The notes under the pieces were generated by a model. That model was not told the origin of the DNA and made no database searches. It saw only the letters and a program-made list of their open reading frames with translations. Shown here piece after piece: positions 1-7,344 of a stretch of 45,889 nt of DNA (positions are counted from its first letter, which is position 1; the number at the start of each line of letters is the position of its first letter). A program made the position numbers and the translations under genes. Location of the stretch: NCBI GenBank assembly GCA_021791545.1, contig JAJYWL010000011.1:1-45889 (forward strand), read 5' to 3'. The stretch is from a bacterium. Its GTDB lineage: Bacteria > Patescibacteriota > Microgenomatia > Levybacterales > UBA12049.

Positions 1-321
1 TCATTTTTTGTCATGTTTATGTTTAATTCCTTTATCATGTTTATCGTTTCACTTTTGATGATGAGTCTTTCCAACTCAATAGTTCAACCTCTTACGGGAG
101 CAATAATTTCATTGGAGACGGATGCCAAATCCCAGGGTTCTATCTTAGGATTAAGTGTCTCGTATAGCAGTATAGGACAGATCTTAGGACCCATTGTTGG
201 AGCGGCTCTTTCCGGAATATCTCTTTCGGTTCCCTTTTTAGCAAGTTCAATCCTTGTTATTATTTGTGTTGCTATTTCTTTTAGGGCAATAAACCTTAAG
301 AGGAGAGAATCTTCTTTTTAA
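1..321 (+). CDS. MFS transporter, C-terminal part (gene enters from the left edge)
   Basis: The frame is open from base 1, so only the last 106 residues are visible; the ATG at 13 is internal. What remains is very hydrophobic, with about three membrane segments and a short Lys/Arg-rich tail (LKRRESSF). The stretch ending SIGQILGPIVGAALSG has the Gly-Pro spacing typical of a late transmembrane helix of Major Facilitator Superfamily exporters. The substrate cannot be told. The gene abuts the convergent methyltransferase gene with no spacer. Confidence 0.7.
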   Translation, partial: SFFVMFMFNSFIMFIVSLLMMSLSNSIVQPLTGAIISLETDAKSQGSILGLSVSYSSIGQILGPIVGAALSGISLSVPFLASSILVIICVAISFRAINLKRRESSF

Positions 322-771
322 TTATTTAATGTAGAGATAAATGTTATCTTTTATTTTCTTTTCTTTCCAATGAAGAAATGGGAAGTAATTAAGAACCACT
401 CTTGCTCCGGGTTTTAGTTCTCTTTTAAGTTTCTCTTCAAGTCTTCCCATTATATCCGGCATGGGGTAGCAGCAGATAATGTCATATTTGGATAAATTGG
501 AAAGCCAAAAATCTTCATTTAATAGATTTATATTTTCTAGTCTTTCTTTTACAATGTTTTCCTTTGTTAGAGCTCTTAGTTTTTCGTCTATTTCAAAAGC
601 ATCCATATTCACGCCTTTTTTGGCAAAAGCTATCGAGATTCTTCCGTCTCCTGTTCCTAAATCTGCGCCAAATTCGCCTTTTTGGGGGTTTGCCAAATCC
701 ACCATTGCACTAACCCTATAACGGGAAGTAGTGAAATATGGAATATGTGGTGCACTCGATACTATATCCAT
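322..771 (-). CDS. Small class I SAM-dependent methyltransferase
   Basis: 149 residues. The SAM-binding motif I is GADLGTGDGRISIA (about residues 34-47). It is followed by the acidic strand-2 end (FEID) that would hold the SAM ribose, an NEDFW segment, and IICCYPMP where motif IV should lie. The short length and GDGRI motif resemble the FAM173-like lysine methyltransferase group, but the substrate is not shown by the sequence. The start is supported by an extended -10 on the minus strand (TGA then TAAAAT at 83-78 of the 700s, i.e. 778-783) six bases before the ATG, implying a leaderless transcript. It converges on the MFS gene. Confidence 0.72.
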   Translation of the reverse strand: MDIVSSAPHIPYFTTSRYRVSAMVDLANPQKGEFGADLGTGDGRISIAFAKKGVNMDAFEIDEKLRALTKENIVKERLENINLLNEDFWLSNLSKYDIICCYPMPDIMGRLEEKLKRELKPGARVVLNYFPFLHWKEKKIKDNIYLYIK

Positions 772-777
772 TGATTA

Positions 778-786
778 ATTTTATCA
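778..786 (-). promoter_or_regulatory. Extended -10 of the methyltransferase gene
   Basis: On the minus strand the sequence reads TGA-TAAAAT, with exactly six bases to the ATG at 771. No Shine-Dalgarno sequence is present. This is one of many copies of the TGnTAWAAT-N6-ATG layout in the window. Confidence 0.5.
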
Positions 787-862
787 TCTTTCTAAATACT
801 TACTTAAAGTTGAATTGTTTCTGTAATTTTAAAGGTAATATTAATCTCAAAGGAGGTGTAGT

Positions 863-1021
863 ATGGTAGACTTTGGAAATATGGTTCAAGGAGGAGAGGA
901 CGAAATAAAAAATCAGATCGATAATTTGCAGCAAAAGCTTGATGATGCAAAAGACGAAGTTGAGAAAGAGCAATTACGGCAGCAAATTGATGATCTAAAA
1001 CAGAAACTTGAGAATATTTAG
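863..1021 (+). CDS. 52-residue coiled-coil protein, unknown function
   Basis: A short gene with a perfect Shine-Dalgarno sequence, AGGAGGTG at 851-858, four bases before the ATG. The product starts MVDFGNMVQGGEDEIK and then is nearly all charged heptads (QIDNLQQKLDDAKDEVEK, then QLRQQIDDLKQKLENI), so it should form a single amphipathic helix or coiled coil of about 35 residues. It has no membrane segment or signal peptide. Its stop shares four bases with the stop of the convergent DUF167 gene. The strong ribosome site contrasts with most genes here and suggests high expression. Function unknown; a dimerising scaffold or small regulator is only a guess. Confidence 0.65.
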   Translation: MVDFGNMVQGGEDEIKNQIDNLQQKLDDAKDEVEKEQLRQQIDDLKQKLENI

Positions 1022-1236
1022 ATTATTTCAAAAGTCTTTATCTTCGAAGTTTCTCCTGACGTCAAAACCAGATTCGATTTTTTAGTATTTAGATATTTCG
1101 CCAGGGCTTCTAGTATGGCATGGTTTGCTTTTCCTTCAAGTGGAGGTTCTTTTACGTATACGTGAATTGTCCCCAAAAGATCTCCTTCCACTCTTGGTCT
1201 TTTGGAACCCGGATGAGCTATTACTGTTATTCTCAT
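1018..1236 (-). CDS. DUF167 (YggU-type) family protein
   Basis: 72 residues. The sequence RITVIAHPGSKRPRVEG at the start and VKEPPLEGKANHAILEALAKYL in the middle are the hallmark of the DUF167/YggU family (the latter matches the family's P-x-x-G-K-A-N core). C-terminal SGETSKIKTFEI is also typical. The biochemical role of the family is not settled. The start is fixed by a minus-strand extended -10 (TGG then TAAAAT at 1243-1248) six bases upstream of the ATG. Its stop overlaps the convergent 52-aa gene by four bases. Confidence 0.85.
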   Translation of the reverse strand: MRITVIAHPGSKRPRVEGDLLGTIHVYVKEPPLEGKANHAILEALAKYLNTKKSNLVLTSGETSKIKTFEII

Positions 1237-1260
1237 TCTTCTATTTTACCACTTAGAGAG

Positions 1261-1902
1261 TTATTTTATGAGGTTTGTAAGAGTATTAAGGATGTCTTGA
1301 AGTCCTTTGACTATGCTACTGAAAGCTGTTTGTGGAACGTTTACTTCAAATTCGGGAGTTGGTGATGCAACTGGTGTTACGGTCGGTGTTGCGGTAGGAC
1401 TGACCGATGGTTCGGGAGTAACAGACGGTTCGGGAGTAACGGTTGGTGTAGAACTTGGTGTAATTGTAGGCGTTATGGTGGGAGTTACTGTTACTTTATT
1501 ATCGTCTTTGTCTTGGTCTTCGTCTTTATCTTCTTTATTTCTATTATCTACAACTATTCTAGTTGCAGTGTAGGTGGAATCTGTTACTGTTCCTTTTATC
1601 ATTGCATACATTCCTGTCGATATGTTTCCTGTTATTTTAGTATTGGAATCTATATTGATCTGAAGAGTACCTAATGTAATAGAGTTGGAAGAGGAAGCAG
1701 TAATCTTTCCTTTTACCATAAAGTTATCATCTTTTATTATTGACTGGAATTTTTCTTTTCCGAAGTCTTCTCTGGAAATCTGTAATCTATCTTGTGTATT
1801 TAATGTAGTTCTTTCCTGATCTTGTGCATACGATGCTGCGCTTATTAAAGAAAGAAATAGTGCTGTAGAGATTGTAAAAATTATTAAATATTTTTTGCTC
1901 AT
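1261..1902 (-). CDS. Secreted DUF5666-like beta-domain protein with Thr-Pro linker
   Basis: 213 residues. A signal peptide occupies residues 1-26 (hydrophobic core then SAASYA before QDQ). Residues about 60-120 form a small beta domain (VKGKITASSSNSITLGTL and the following strands) like the DUF5666 fold. Next come a very acidic patch (KEDKDEDQDKDD), a Thr-Pro-rich repeat linker (about 138-185) and a C-terminal amphipathic helix (residues about 192-213). It probably sits outside the membrane. It is divergent from the ECF sigma operon and shares the palindromic promoter element with it, so it is a plausible target gene of that sigma factor. Confidence 0.65.
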   Translation of the reverse strand: MSKKYLIIFTISTALFLSLISAASYAQDQERTTLNTQDRLQISREDFGKEKFQSIIKDDNFMVKGKITASSSNSITLGTLQINIDSNTKITGNISTGMYAMIKGTVTDSTYTATRIVVDNRNKEDKDEDQDKDDNKVTVTPTITPTITPSSTPTVTPEPSVTPEPSVSPTATPTVTPVASPTPEFEVNVPQTAFSSIVKGLQDILNTLTNLIK

Positions 1903-1910
1903 GTAATATA

Positions 1911-1954
1911 TAACGAAAGTTTAATTTTTTCGTTACATGTATTAGTGATACAAT
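1911..1954. promoter_or_regulatory. Symmetric divergent promoter: ECF-type element plus housekeeping -10
   Basis: TAACGAAA (1911-1918) and its exact reverse complement TTTCGTTA (1928-1935) flank a 9-base spacer. Read in either direction this gives AAC-N16-CGTTA, the usual layout of an ECF sigma -35/-10 pair. It therefore could fire toward the secreted protein (ATG at 1902) and the sigma operon (ATG at 1962). Toward the sigma gene there is also an extended housekeeping -10, TGA-TACAAT (1946-1954), seven bases before the ATG. Confidence 0.5.
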
Positions 1955-1961
1955 ATGCCGA

Positions 1962-2471
1962 ATGAGATTTTCAGAAGATTTCGACGCTATATATATAAGG
2001 TATTCCGACCAGTTATACAGATATATCTATACGAGTGTTAAGGATGCATATCTGGCAGAAGACCTTACGGGAGAAGTATTTCTGAGAGTTTGGAAAAAAT
2101 GGAAAGATATAAAGCAAGACTTTATACAAGCACTTTTATATAAAACGGCAAAGAATATAGTAATAGACTATTATAGAAGCCGTAAAAATAAAAAGAATGT
2201 ATCTTTGGAAGAGACTGTTGAGATGGGTCTTGAACCCTCTTACGACGAAGATCTGATAGAAAAAATTAATAAAGATACAAATATACAAATGATAACCGGT
2301 GCCATGAGTAAATTACCGGAAAATCTAAAAGAAGTTTTAGTTTTAAGATTTGTAAATGATTTATCGGCAAAAGAGGCAGGTGAAATCCTAAACATAAGCG
2401 AAGGTAATGTAAGAGTATTACAGTATAGGGCACTTAATAAATTAAAGGAGGTTTTAAAAAATGGAAAATGA
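1962..2471 (+). CDS. ECF-type RNA polymerase sigma factor
   Basis: 169 residues, the usual size of an ECF sigma factor. Region 2 covers about residues 6-75 (FDAIYIRYSDQLYRYIY, then AYLAEDLTGEVFLRVWKKW for -10 recognition). Region 4 covers about 115-165 (LPENLKEVLVLRFVNDLSAK followed by the helix-turn-helix EAGEILNISEGNVRVLQYRA). There is no region 1.1 or 3. The next gene overlaps its last 11 bases and encodes a membrane protein of the type that often acts as anti-sigma in this lineage. The palindromic ECF-like promoter upstream suggests autoregulation (inference). Confidence 0.88.
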   Translation: MRFSEDFDAIYIRYSDQLYRYIYTSVKDAYLAEDLTGEVFLRVWKKWKDIKQDFIQALLYKTAKNIVIDYYRSRKNKKNVSLEETVEMGLEPSYDEDLIEKINKDTNIQMITGAMSKLPENLKEVLVLRFVNDLSAKEAGEILNISEGNVRVLQYRALNKLKEVLKNGK

Positions 2472-3111
2472 ACTTATTAAAGAATTATTAAAAAGCGGTG
2501 CTTCGTCTAAAGAAGCAGAAGAGCTTAGTCAGTTAACTAAAGTTTTTGACGGGCTAAAAGTAGAAAGAAGCTATCTTCTTAAAAGAAAATTTCTTGAAGG
2601 AGAGATACGGGAACAGAAAAGGTTTATCCCCAGATGGTTTCTTGCTCCTGCCCTTGCTTTTGCATTAGTTATCTTAGTGGGAGGACTTACTGCAGCTAAG
2701 GCTCAGTCAAGTCTTCCGGGAGATCCTCTTTATCCATTAAAAAGAGCAACAGAGGAAGCTATTTCCATAATTGATCCGTCTTTTAATAACCAGATTCTCC
2801 AAAGAAGAAGTGAGGAAGTAGAAAAAGTATCGCAACAAGAAAGTCCTAAAAAACTTAATAAAGCGGTAGGGGAATATAAGAAAGCTCTGGAAAATGAAAA
2901 TGTTTCAGACAAAACGATTGAAGAAAGCCAGAAAAAACTCGAGAAAGTAGAAGAGACTGTAAAAGAGCAGGATAAAGAAAAGATTAAGAATCTCATACAG
3001 GAATCCGAAAAGAAACAAGAGGAAGTTAAAAAGAAAATAGAAGATCAGAATAAAGACAATCAAATAAAAGATAACGAGGATTTAAAAATAAAAAACTCTA
3101 CAGAATTTTAA
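2461..3111 (+). CDS. DUF5667-type membrane protein, probable anti-sigma partner
   Basis: 216 residues. Residues 1-58 are a charged cytoplasmic part; 61-82 are one membrane helix (FLAPALAFALVILVGGLTAA). Directly after it comes the segment SLPGDPLYPLKRATEEA, which is diagnostic of DUF5667 proteins. The rest (about 120-216) is a Lys/Glu-rich coiled coil outside the membrane. It overlaps the sigma gene by 11 bases and has a strong Shine-Dalgarno sequence of its own, AAGGAGGT at 2445-2452. Position and topology fit a membrane anti-sigma factor or sensor; direct sigma binding is inferred, as no ASD or ZAS motif is visible. Confidence 0.7.
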   Translation: MENELIKELLKSGASSKEAEELSQLTKVFDGLKVERSYLLKRKFLEGEIREQKRFIPRWFLAPALAFALVILVGGLTAAKAQSSLPGDPLYPLKRATEEAISIIDPSFNNQILQRRSEEVEKVSQQESPKKLNKAVGEYKKALENENVSDKTIEESQKKLEKVEETVKEQDKEKIKNLIQESEKKQEEVKKKIEDQNKDNQIKDNEDLKIKNSTEF

Positions 3112-3644
3112 ATTGTTCCGCAAAGTTTAAGAAGTTTTTCTACGGTATTGAAATTTCTTATTGTTATTAATTTGTATGTAGGTTTTCCTATGTGTCTTGA
3201 AAGTCTGCTTTTAGTTATTCCTTCTAAGGTCGTAGACATATAGATTACTCCTGGACCCTTGTCTATTGAGTCTACGCCTTCTTTTGTCTCCATTTCTTTT
3301 ATGACATCTTCGGGTTTATTAGGTTTTTTGATAAAAGCTACATATTTTCTTAAATCATTTGTTTCCTTCCAGGTTTTTGGAGCGTTATCTGTTATATTTT
3401 TAAGTTCATCAGATGAGACCGTTACGATTGAAGATGAAACATTAAGATTCTTTAATATTTTTCTTTCTAGCTCTTCTGTTATTTTTTCTATATTCTCTTC
3501 TGTTTCAAAAAGTACATTCCCGCTATTGATATATGTTCTAACGTTTCTTAATCCTTCTTTCTCAAATATTATTTTAAGGTCCGACATTTTCACCTTATTA
3601 TTTCCGCCTACGTTAATGCCTCTTAAAAGTGCTACATATTTCAT
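3108..3644 (-). CDS. DUF1697 family protein
   Basis: 178 residues, full family length. The N-terminus MKYVALLRGINVGGNNKVKM and the following TYINSGNVLFET are the family signature. No catalytic role is established for DUF1697. The start is supported by a minus-strand extended -10 (TGC then TAAACT at 3651-3656) six bases before the ATG. The stop overlaps the stop of the convergent DUF5667 gene by four bases (TTAA). Confidence 0.85.
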   Translation of the reverse strand: MKYVALLRGINVGGNNKVKMSDLKIIFEKEGLRNVRTYINSGNVLFETEENIEKITEELERKILKNLNVSSSIVTVSSDELKNITDNAPKTWKETNDLRKYVAFIKKPNKPEDVIKEMETKEGVDSIDKGPGVIYMSTTLEGITKSRLSRHIGKPTYKLITIRNFNTVEKLLKLCGTI

Positions 3645-3680
3645 ATTTTAAGTTTAGCACACAATTTAAAGGGATCTTTT

Positions 3681-3689
3681 TGCTATAAT
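3681..3689 (+). promoter_or_regulatory. Extended -10 of ychF, leaderless layout
   Basis: TGC-TATAAT is followed by six bases and then the ychF ATG at 3696. There is no Shine-Dalgarno sequence, so the transcript should start at or within a base or two of the start codon. Confidence 0.6.
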
Positions 3690-3695
3690 CTTCAC

Positions 3696-4763
3696 ATGAG
3701 TTTATCTATCGGAATTGTAGGTCTTCCGAATGTAGGGAAGTCTACGTTATTTAACGCCTTATTAAAAAAACAAACTGCTTTTGTTGCTAATTATCCCTTT
3801 GCAACAATAGAACCCAATATTGGGGTGGTTCCTGTGAATGATAAAAGACTCATATTACTTAGCCAAATAACACAATCCGAACATAAAATGTCTACGCCTC
3901 CACCTATAATTCCTGCGACGGTTTCCTTTGTAGATATTGCCGGGTTGGTAAGAGGAGCCGCAGAGGGGGAAGGTTTGGGAAACAAGTTTTTATCCCATAT
4001 AAGAGAAGTGGATGCAATTGCACAGGTCGTAAGGCATTTTAAAAACGAAAACATAATAAGACATGAGAGTTCTGAAAATCCAAAATCTGATTTTGAAGTA
4101 GTAAATACAGAACTCATTCTTGCCGATTTGGAAACATTAAATAAACAACCAGAGCCAAGAGGAAATGCTTCTAAGGAAGATTTACTGCGCTTTTTAGCTG
4201 TTCAAAAACTAAAGGATGCTTTAAATCAGGGAAAACTTGCAAAAGATGTGGAACTTACCGATGACGAAAAAGAAGTGGCAAGAGATTTACATCTTTTAAC
4301 TTCAAAGCCAATGTTTATTATTGCAAACGTTGATGAAGAAGATTTAACAAAAGACTTCGGTCCTGACACTATTGCTGTCTGTGCAAAAACAGAACAGGAG
4401 CTTTCCGAACTTTCGGAAGAAGAGCAAAAAGATTATCTTAAATCTTTAGGAGTCGATGAATCAGGACTGGAAAGGGTAATTGCAGAAGGATATAAAATTC
4501 TTGATTTAATTTCATTCTTAACAGCAGGAGAAAAAGAGGTAAGGGCATGGACAATAAAGAAGGGAACAAACGCGCAAAACTCTGCAGGAGTAATCCATAC
4601 CGATTTCATTAAAGGTTTTATAAAAGCGGAAGTAGTAGCATATGACGACTTTGTAGAAAACAAGGGTTGGAAAGGATCAAGAGAAGCTGGAAAAACAAGA
4701 TTTGAAGGAAAAGAATATATTGTAAAAGACGGAGACGTTATAGAGTTTAAGATCAATTCTTAG
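3696..4763 (+). CDS. ychF: Ribosome-associated ATPase YchF (Obg family)
   Basis: 355 residues, typical for YchF/OLA1. The P-loop is GLPNVGKST (residues 8-16), followed by the switch segment NYPFATIEPNIGVV, the DxxG motif in DIAGLVRGAAEGEGLGNKFL, and NVDE (about residue 211), the family's altered G4 motif that gives ATP rather than GTP preference. The C-terminal 85 residues form the TGS domain ending VKDGDVIEFKIN. It binds ribosomes and is linked to stress and translation control. It has its own leaderless promoter and overlaps the convergent M15 gene by four bases at the stops. Confidence 0.95.
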   Translation: MSLSIGIVGLPNVGKSTLFNALLKKQTAFVANYPFATIEPNIGVVPVNDKRLILLSQITQSEHKMSTPPPIIPATVSFVDIAGLVRGAAEGEGLGNKFLSHIREVDAIAQVVRHFKNENIIRHESSENPKSDFEVVNTELILADLETLNKQPEPRGNASKEDLLRFLAVQKLKDALNQGKLAKDVELTDDEKEVARDLHLLTSKPMFIIANVDEEDLTKDFGPDTIAVCAKTEQELSELSEEEQKDYLKSLGVDESGLERVIAEGYKILDLISFLTAGEKEVRAWTIKKGTNAQNSAGVIHTDFIKGFIKAEVVAYDDFVENKGWKGSREAGKTRFEGKEYIVKDGDVIEFKINS

Positions 4764-5311
4764 GGTTTTTCGAAATGCATGTAGTCAACTCTGTCTGTCC
4801 AATCTCCACCCCATTCCCACCCTCTTTCCTTGAAAAATTTAACAATAGGAGAATCACCAGTAAGTGTTCCAGATAGAGAAGGATTGTATTTTGCTCCCTC
4901 TGGCTTTCTGAAGTCTCCTCTTATGTATGGGTTAGTCATCGGATTGATGTCTATTGCTCGTCCGTACGCATGTTTAGATAATTCATTAGGGTTTGATGTG
5001 TTTACTCTATAAAAAAATCCTGCAGAAGTTTCAGTTGAGGTTGATGTTGGGTCGACAAGGGAGATAGGAAAGTGTGTTTCTCTTATAACCTTGAAAGCCT
5101 CCTTAACGTCTTCAGCAAGATCTTGATCTATCACATATTGTCCTTTATGTAGTTTTCCGTCAAAAGAATAATACTCAACAGGAATGAGTCTTTGTCTTTG
5201 TACTATTTCAATAGGAGGCGTGGAAGTCTGACAGTGAATTATTGCTTCTTCTAATGTGCATGAGGAATCAATTATTACATCTTGTTTTGCAATTTCATCT
5301 TCGGGAGTCAT
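4760..5311 (-). CDS. M15-family peptidoglycan peptidase-like protein
   Basis: 183 residues. Zinc ligands are clear: His114 and Asp121 in SKHAYGRAIDINP and His179 in VDYMHFE, with Asp176 placed as the likely catalytic acid. WEWGGDW before the last ligand fits the M15C (L-Ala-D-Glu or D-Ala-D-Ala carboxypeptidase) branch. The expected role is trimming peptidoglycan peptides. Oddly, no signal peptide is seen at the chosen start, which is supported by a promoter right upstream (TTGACT, 17 bases, TATAGT on the minus strand). It could be exported by another route or act in lysis. It is divergent from the DUF218-like gene. Confidence 0.8.
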   Translation of the reverse strand: MTPEDEIAKQDVIIDSSCTLEEAIIHCQTSTPPIEIVQRQRLIPVEYYSFDGKLHKGQYVIDQDLAEDVKEAFKVIRETHFPISLVDPTSTSTETSAGFFYRVNTSNPNELSKHAYGRAIDINPMTNPYIRGDFRKPEGAKYNPSLSGTLTGDSPIVKFFKERGWEWGGDWTDRVDYMHFEKP

Positions 5312-5319
5312 ATAATCAC

Positions 5320-5348
5320 ACTATAATAAGAGAAATTATTATAGTCAA
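5320..5348. promoter_or_regulatory. Divergent promoter with a perfect 10-bp inverted repeat
   Basis: ACTATAATAA (5320-5329) and TTATTATAGT (5336-5345) are exact reverse complements around a 6-base spacer. On the minus strand TTGACT (5348-5343), 17 bases and TATAGT (5325-5320) form a promoter for the M15 gene. On the plus strand TATTAT (5337-5342) lies six bases before the ATG at 5349. A dimeric repressor could cover both start sites, or the symmetry may just be two overlapping -10 boxes. Confidence 0.5.
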
Positions 5349-6284
5349 ATGACAGAAGATACAGCAGAGCAGCAGAACATATTCTTAACAGAAATAAACC
5401 CTGATCAAAGTAAAGAAGATTATTATAGAGAAAAGCTTGGGGGGATGGTCCCCGAAGCTTTTTTTGTTTTAGGCGGAGGAAACAGAAGAATTGAGGAGAA
5501 AGGGGGAAGAGTGTGGTATAAAACTTCACCTTATAAAGGTGCCTTTTGGAACGGCAATGCAGGTAACGGGAATGGACAAGAAGTTAAACCGAAAGCAGGG
5601 GGAGCAAAACCAAGGCCGATTGCAGCAGTAGAGCTTAGTGGTTTTTATCCTAATGCAAAAATTGTAACAATGAGTCATAGACCGGGAACCTTGTATCAAA
5701 TGTCGGAACAGACAACACAAACTCAAGTGCAGCCTCCTTTTGCAGACGTCCTTGCAAGTGACATGGAAAGACTAGGATTACCTTCGGAGAGAGTAGTAAA
5801 AGAACCGGAATCAACGTCAACATTAACAGAAATGATGGAAGTGTTTAAGCTGGCTGCCGAAAATAATTGGGAAAATGTAGCTGTTATAACTAACGATTAT
5901 CAAATAGAAAGAGCGCAAACAATTATAGATATGCTAAAAGATGAAGGAAAATTACAGGGACTTAGGGATAGACTTGGTACTCTTTTTAACACTCGGGAAG
6001 AACAGGAGGCTTTTATGAGACAATGGCAAAAGCTTGAAGAGGCCATAGGAAAAACACGGGAGAAAGGCCTTAACATAAATTTTATCTCTGCTGAGGATGT
6101 CCTAAGAAAAAGAAATCATTTATATGACAGAATGATTAAAGGATTAATTGAGACTATACAGTATAAAAATGTAGTGGAAGGCGAGAGGGTAGGAAACGAT
6201 AATATCAAAGCAGGAACATATAACTGGGCTCAGCCTACTTTTAAGGAATATATTATGTCTTTGGAAAGCAAGGCATTTAACTAA
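5349..6284 (+). CDS. DUF218 (YdcF/SanA)-like protein
   Basis: 311 residues. The order of elements fits the DUF218 alpha/beta fold: a first strand and loop AFFVLGGGNRR (about 37-47), a middle strand NAKIVTMSHRPG, the helix-start motif ESTSTLTEMMEVFKLA (the family's E-x-x-N/S-T-x-E-N-like region) and VAVITNDYQIERAQ, equivalent to the family's V-T-S-x-x-H-x-x-R-A segment. Bacterial DUF218 proteins are tied to envelope functions, but their reaction is unknown. It lacks a membrane anchor or signal peptide and is longer than usual. The start is supported by the -10 six bases upstream. Family call is by pattern only. Confidence 0.55.
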   Translation: MTEDTAEQQNIFLTEINPDQSKEDYYREKLGGMVPEAFFVLGGGNRRIEEKGGRVWYKTSPYKGAFWNGNAGNGNGQEVKPKAGGAKPRPIAAVELSGFYPNAKIVTMSHRPGTLYQMSEQTTQTQVQPPFADVLASDMERLGLPSERVVKEPESTSTLTEMMEVFKLAAENNWENVAVITNDYQIERAQTIIDMLKDEGKLQGLRDRLGTLFNTREEQEAFMRQWQKLEEAIGKTREKGLNINFISAEDVLRKRNHLYDRMIKGLIETIQYKNVVEGERVGNDNIKAGTYNWAQPTFKEYIMSLESKAFN

Positions 6285-6329
6285 CTTCTTATTGATTTAG
6301 AAGCTCATCTTTGATAACATATACAGGAC

Positions 6330-6605
6330 ATGCGAAAGTACGAATTAGTTTTGGTTTTGAAGACTTCATTGTCTGAAGCACAAAGAAAAAAAGTCATAGA
6401 TACTTTTAAAAGTTGGCTTAAAGACGCAAAGTTTACAAAAGAAGAAGAATGGGGACAAAAAGCCTTGGCTTACCCAATAAATAAAGAAGTTTCGGGATAC
6501 TATGTAGATTTTGTGGTAGAATTGGAAAATATTCCATCCGATTTTGAAAAAAGAGTTCAAACAAATGAAGATGTTTTAAGACATCTTTTGGTAAGAGTTA
6601 AATAA
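6330..6605 (+). CDS. rpsF: 30S ribosomal protein S6
   Basis: 91 residues with the S6 ferredoxin-like pattern: MRKYELVLVLKTSLSEAQRK at the start, EEWGQKALAYPINKEVSGYYVDFVVELE in the middle and LRHLLVRVK at the end. S6 pairs with S18 on the small-subunit platform. It heads the rpsF-ssb-rpsR run, with only one base between its stop and the ssb ATG. Confidence 0.95.
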   Translation: MRKYELVLVLKTSLSEAQRKKVIDTFKSWLKDAKFTKEEEWGQKALAYPINKEVSGYYVDFVVELENIPSDFEKRVQTNEDVLRHLLVRVK

Positions 6606-6606
6606 T

Positions 6607-7080
6607 ATGGCAAGAAGCTTAAATAGAGTCCAATTAATAGGAAACTTAACAAGAGATCCTGAACTCAGGTACACACCTAGCGGATCCGCTGTTTGCTCTT
6701 TTAGTCTTGCAACAAACAGAAGCTGGACAACAGATACGGGTGAGAAAAAAGAAGAAGCAGAATTCCATAGAATCGTTGCCTGGAATAAGTTGGCAGAACT
6801 TTGTTCACAGTTTTTGACAAAGGGAAGAAAAGTATATCTAGAAGGAAGACTTTCAACAAGAAACTGGAACGCACAGGACGGAACACAAAAAACAACGACA
6901 GAGATAATAATAAACGACATGATTCTTTTGGACAATAAAGGAAAATCCGAAGGTGAAACCGAAGTCCATGAAGAACCAGTAGAGAAACAAGAGAAAAAAT
7001 CAAAGAAAGAAGAGGAGCCAGTAGAAGAGCCGGTTGAAACACCCTCGGAAGATATTGCTCCGGATGATATACCTTTCTAA
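6607..7080 (+). CDS. ssb: Single-stranded DNA-binding protein
   Basis: 157 residues. The OB fold spans about 1-108 (NRVQLIGNLTRDPELRYTPS, then FHRIVAWNKLAELCSQFLTKG and KVYLEGRLSTRNW). A Glu/Pro/Lys-rich flexible linker follows, and the chain ends in the acidic tip DIAPDDIPF that recruits replication and repair partners. Lying between S6 and S18 is the common bacterial arrangement. Confidence 0.96.
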   Translation: MARSLNRVQLIGNLTRDPELRYTPSGSAVCSFSLATNRSWTTDTGEKKEEAEFHRIVAWNKLAELCSQFLTKGRKVYLEGRLSTRNWNAQDGTQKTTTEIIINDMILLDNKGKSEGETEVHEEPVEKQEKKSKKEEEPVEEPVETPSEDIAPDDIPF

Positions 7081-7095
7081 TTAAGGAAATAAAAT

Positions 7096-7341
7096 ATGGC
7101 AAAGAAAAAGATAAAAAGAAGATTACAGAAAAATAATGCACCAAAGACGTGTTATTTTGACGTAGAGAAAAAAGAACCTACATTTGCTGATACAGCAGTC
7201 ATACAAAGATTTCTTACCGAAAGGGCAAAGATAATCCCAAGGTCAAGAAGTGGCCTCTGCGAAAAGCACCAGAAAAGATTAACTCTGGCAGTAAAACAGG
7301 CAAGATTTCTTGCTTTACTGCCTTTTGTTGTAAAGGTTTAA
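7096..7341 (+). CDS. rpsR: 30S ribosomal protein S18
   Basis: 81 residues with the S18 core LTERAKIIPRSRSGLCEKHQ (the R-S-x-x-G-x-x-x-x-H-Q motif) and KQARFLALLPFV. A weak Shine-Dalgarno sequence, AAGGAA (7083-7088), precedes it. In most bacteria rplI (L9) follows; here the next gene, three bases on, is an unrelated hybrid-motif protein. Confidence 0.95.
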   Translation: MAKKKIKRRLQKNNAPKTCYFDVEKKEPTFADTAVIQRFLTERAKIIPRSRSGLCEKHQKRLTLAVKQARFLALLPFVVKV

Positions 7342-7344
7342 CAA

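Noticed and set aside
863-1021. Sigma/anti-sigma or toxin-antitoxin role for the 52-aa coiled-coil gene with DUF167
   Set aside because: The two genes are convergent, not an operon, and no toxin or antitoxin motif is visible.
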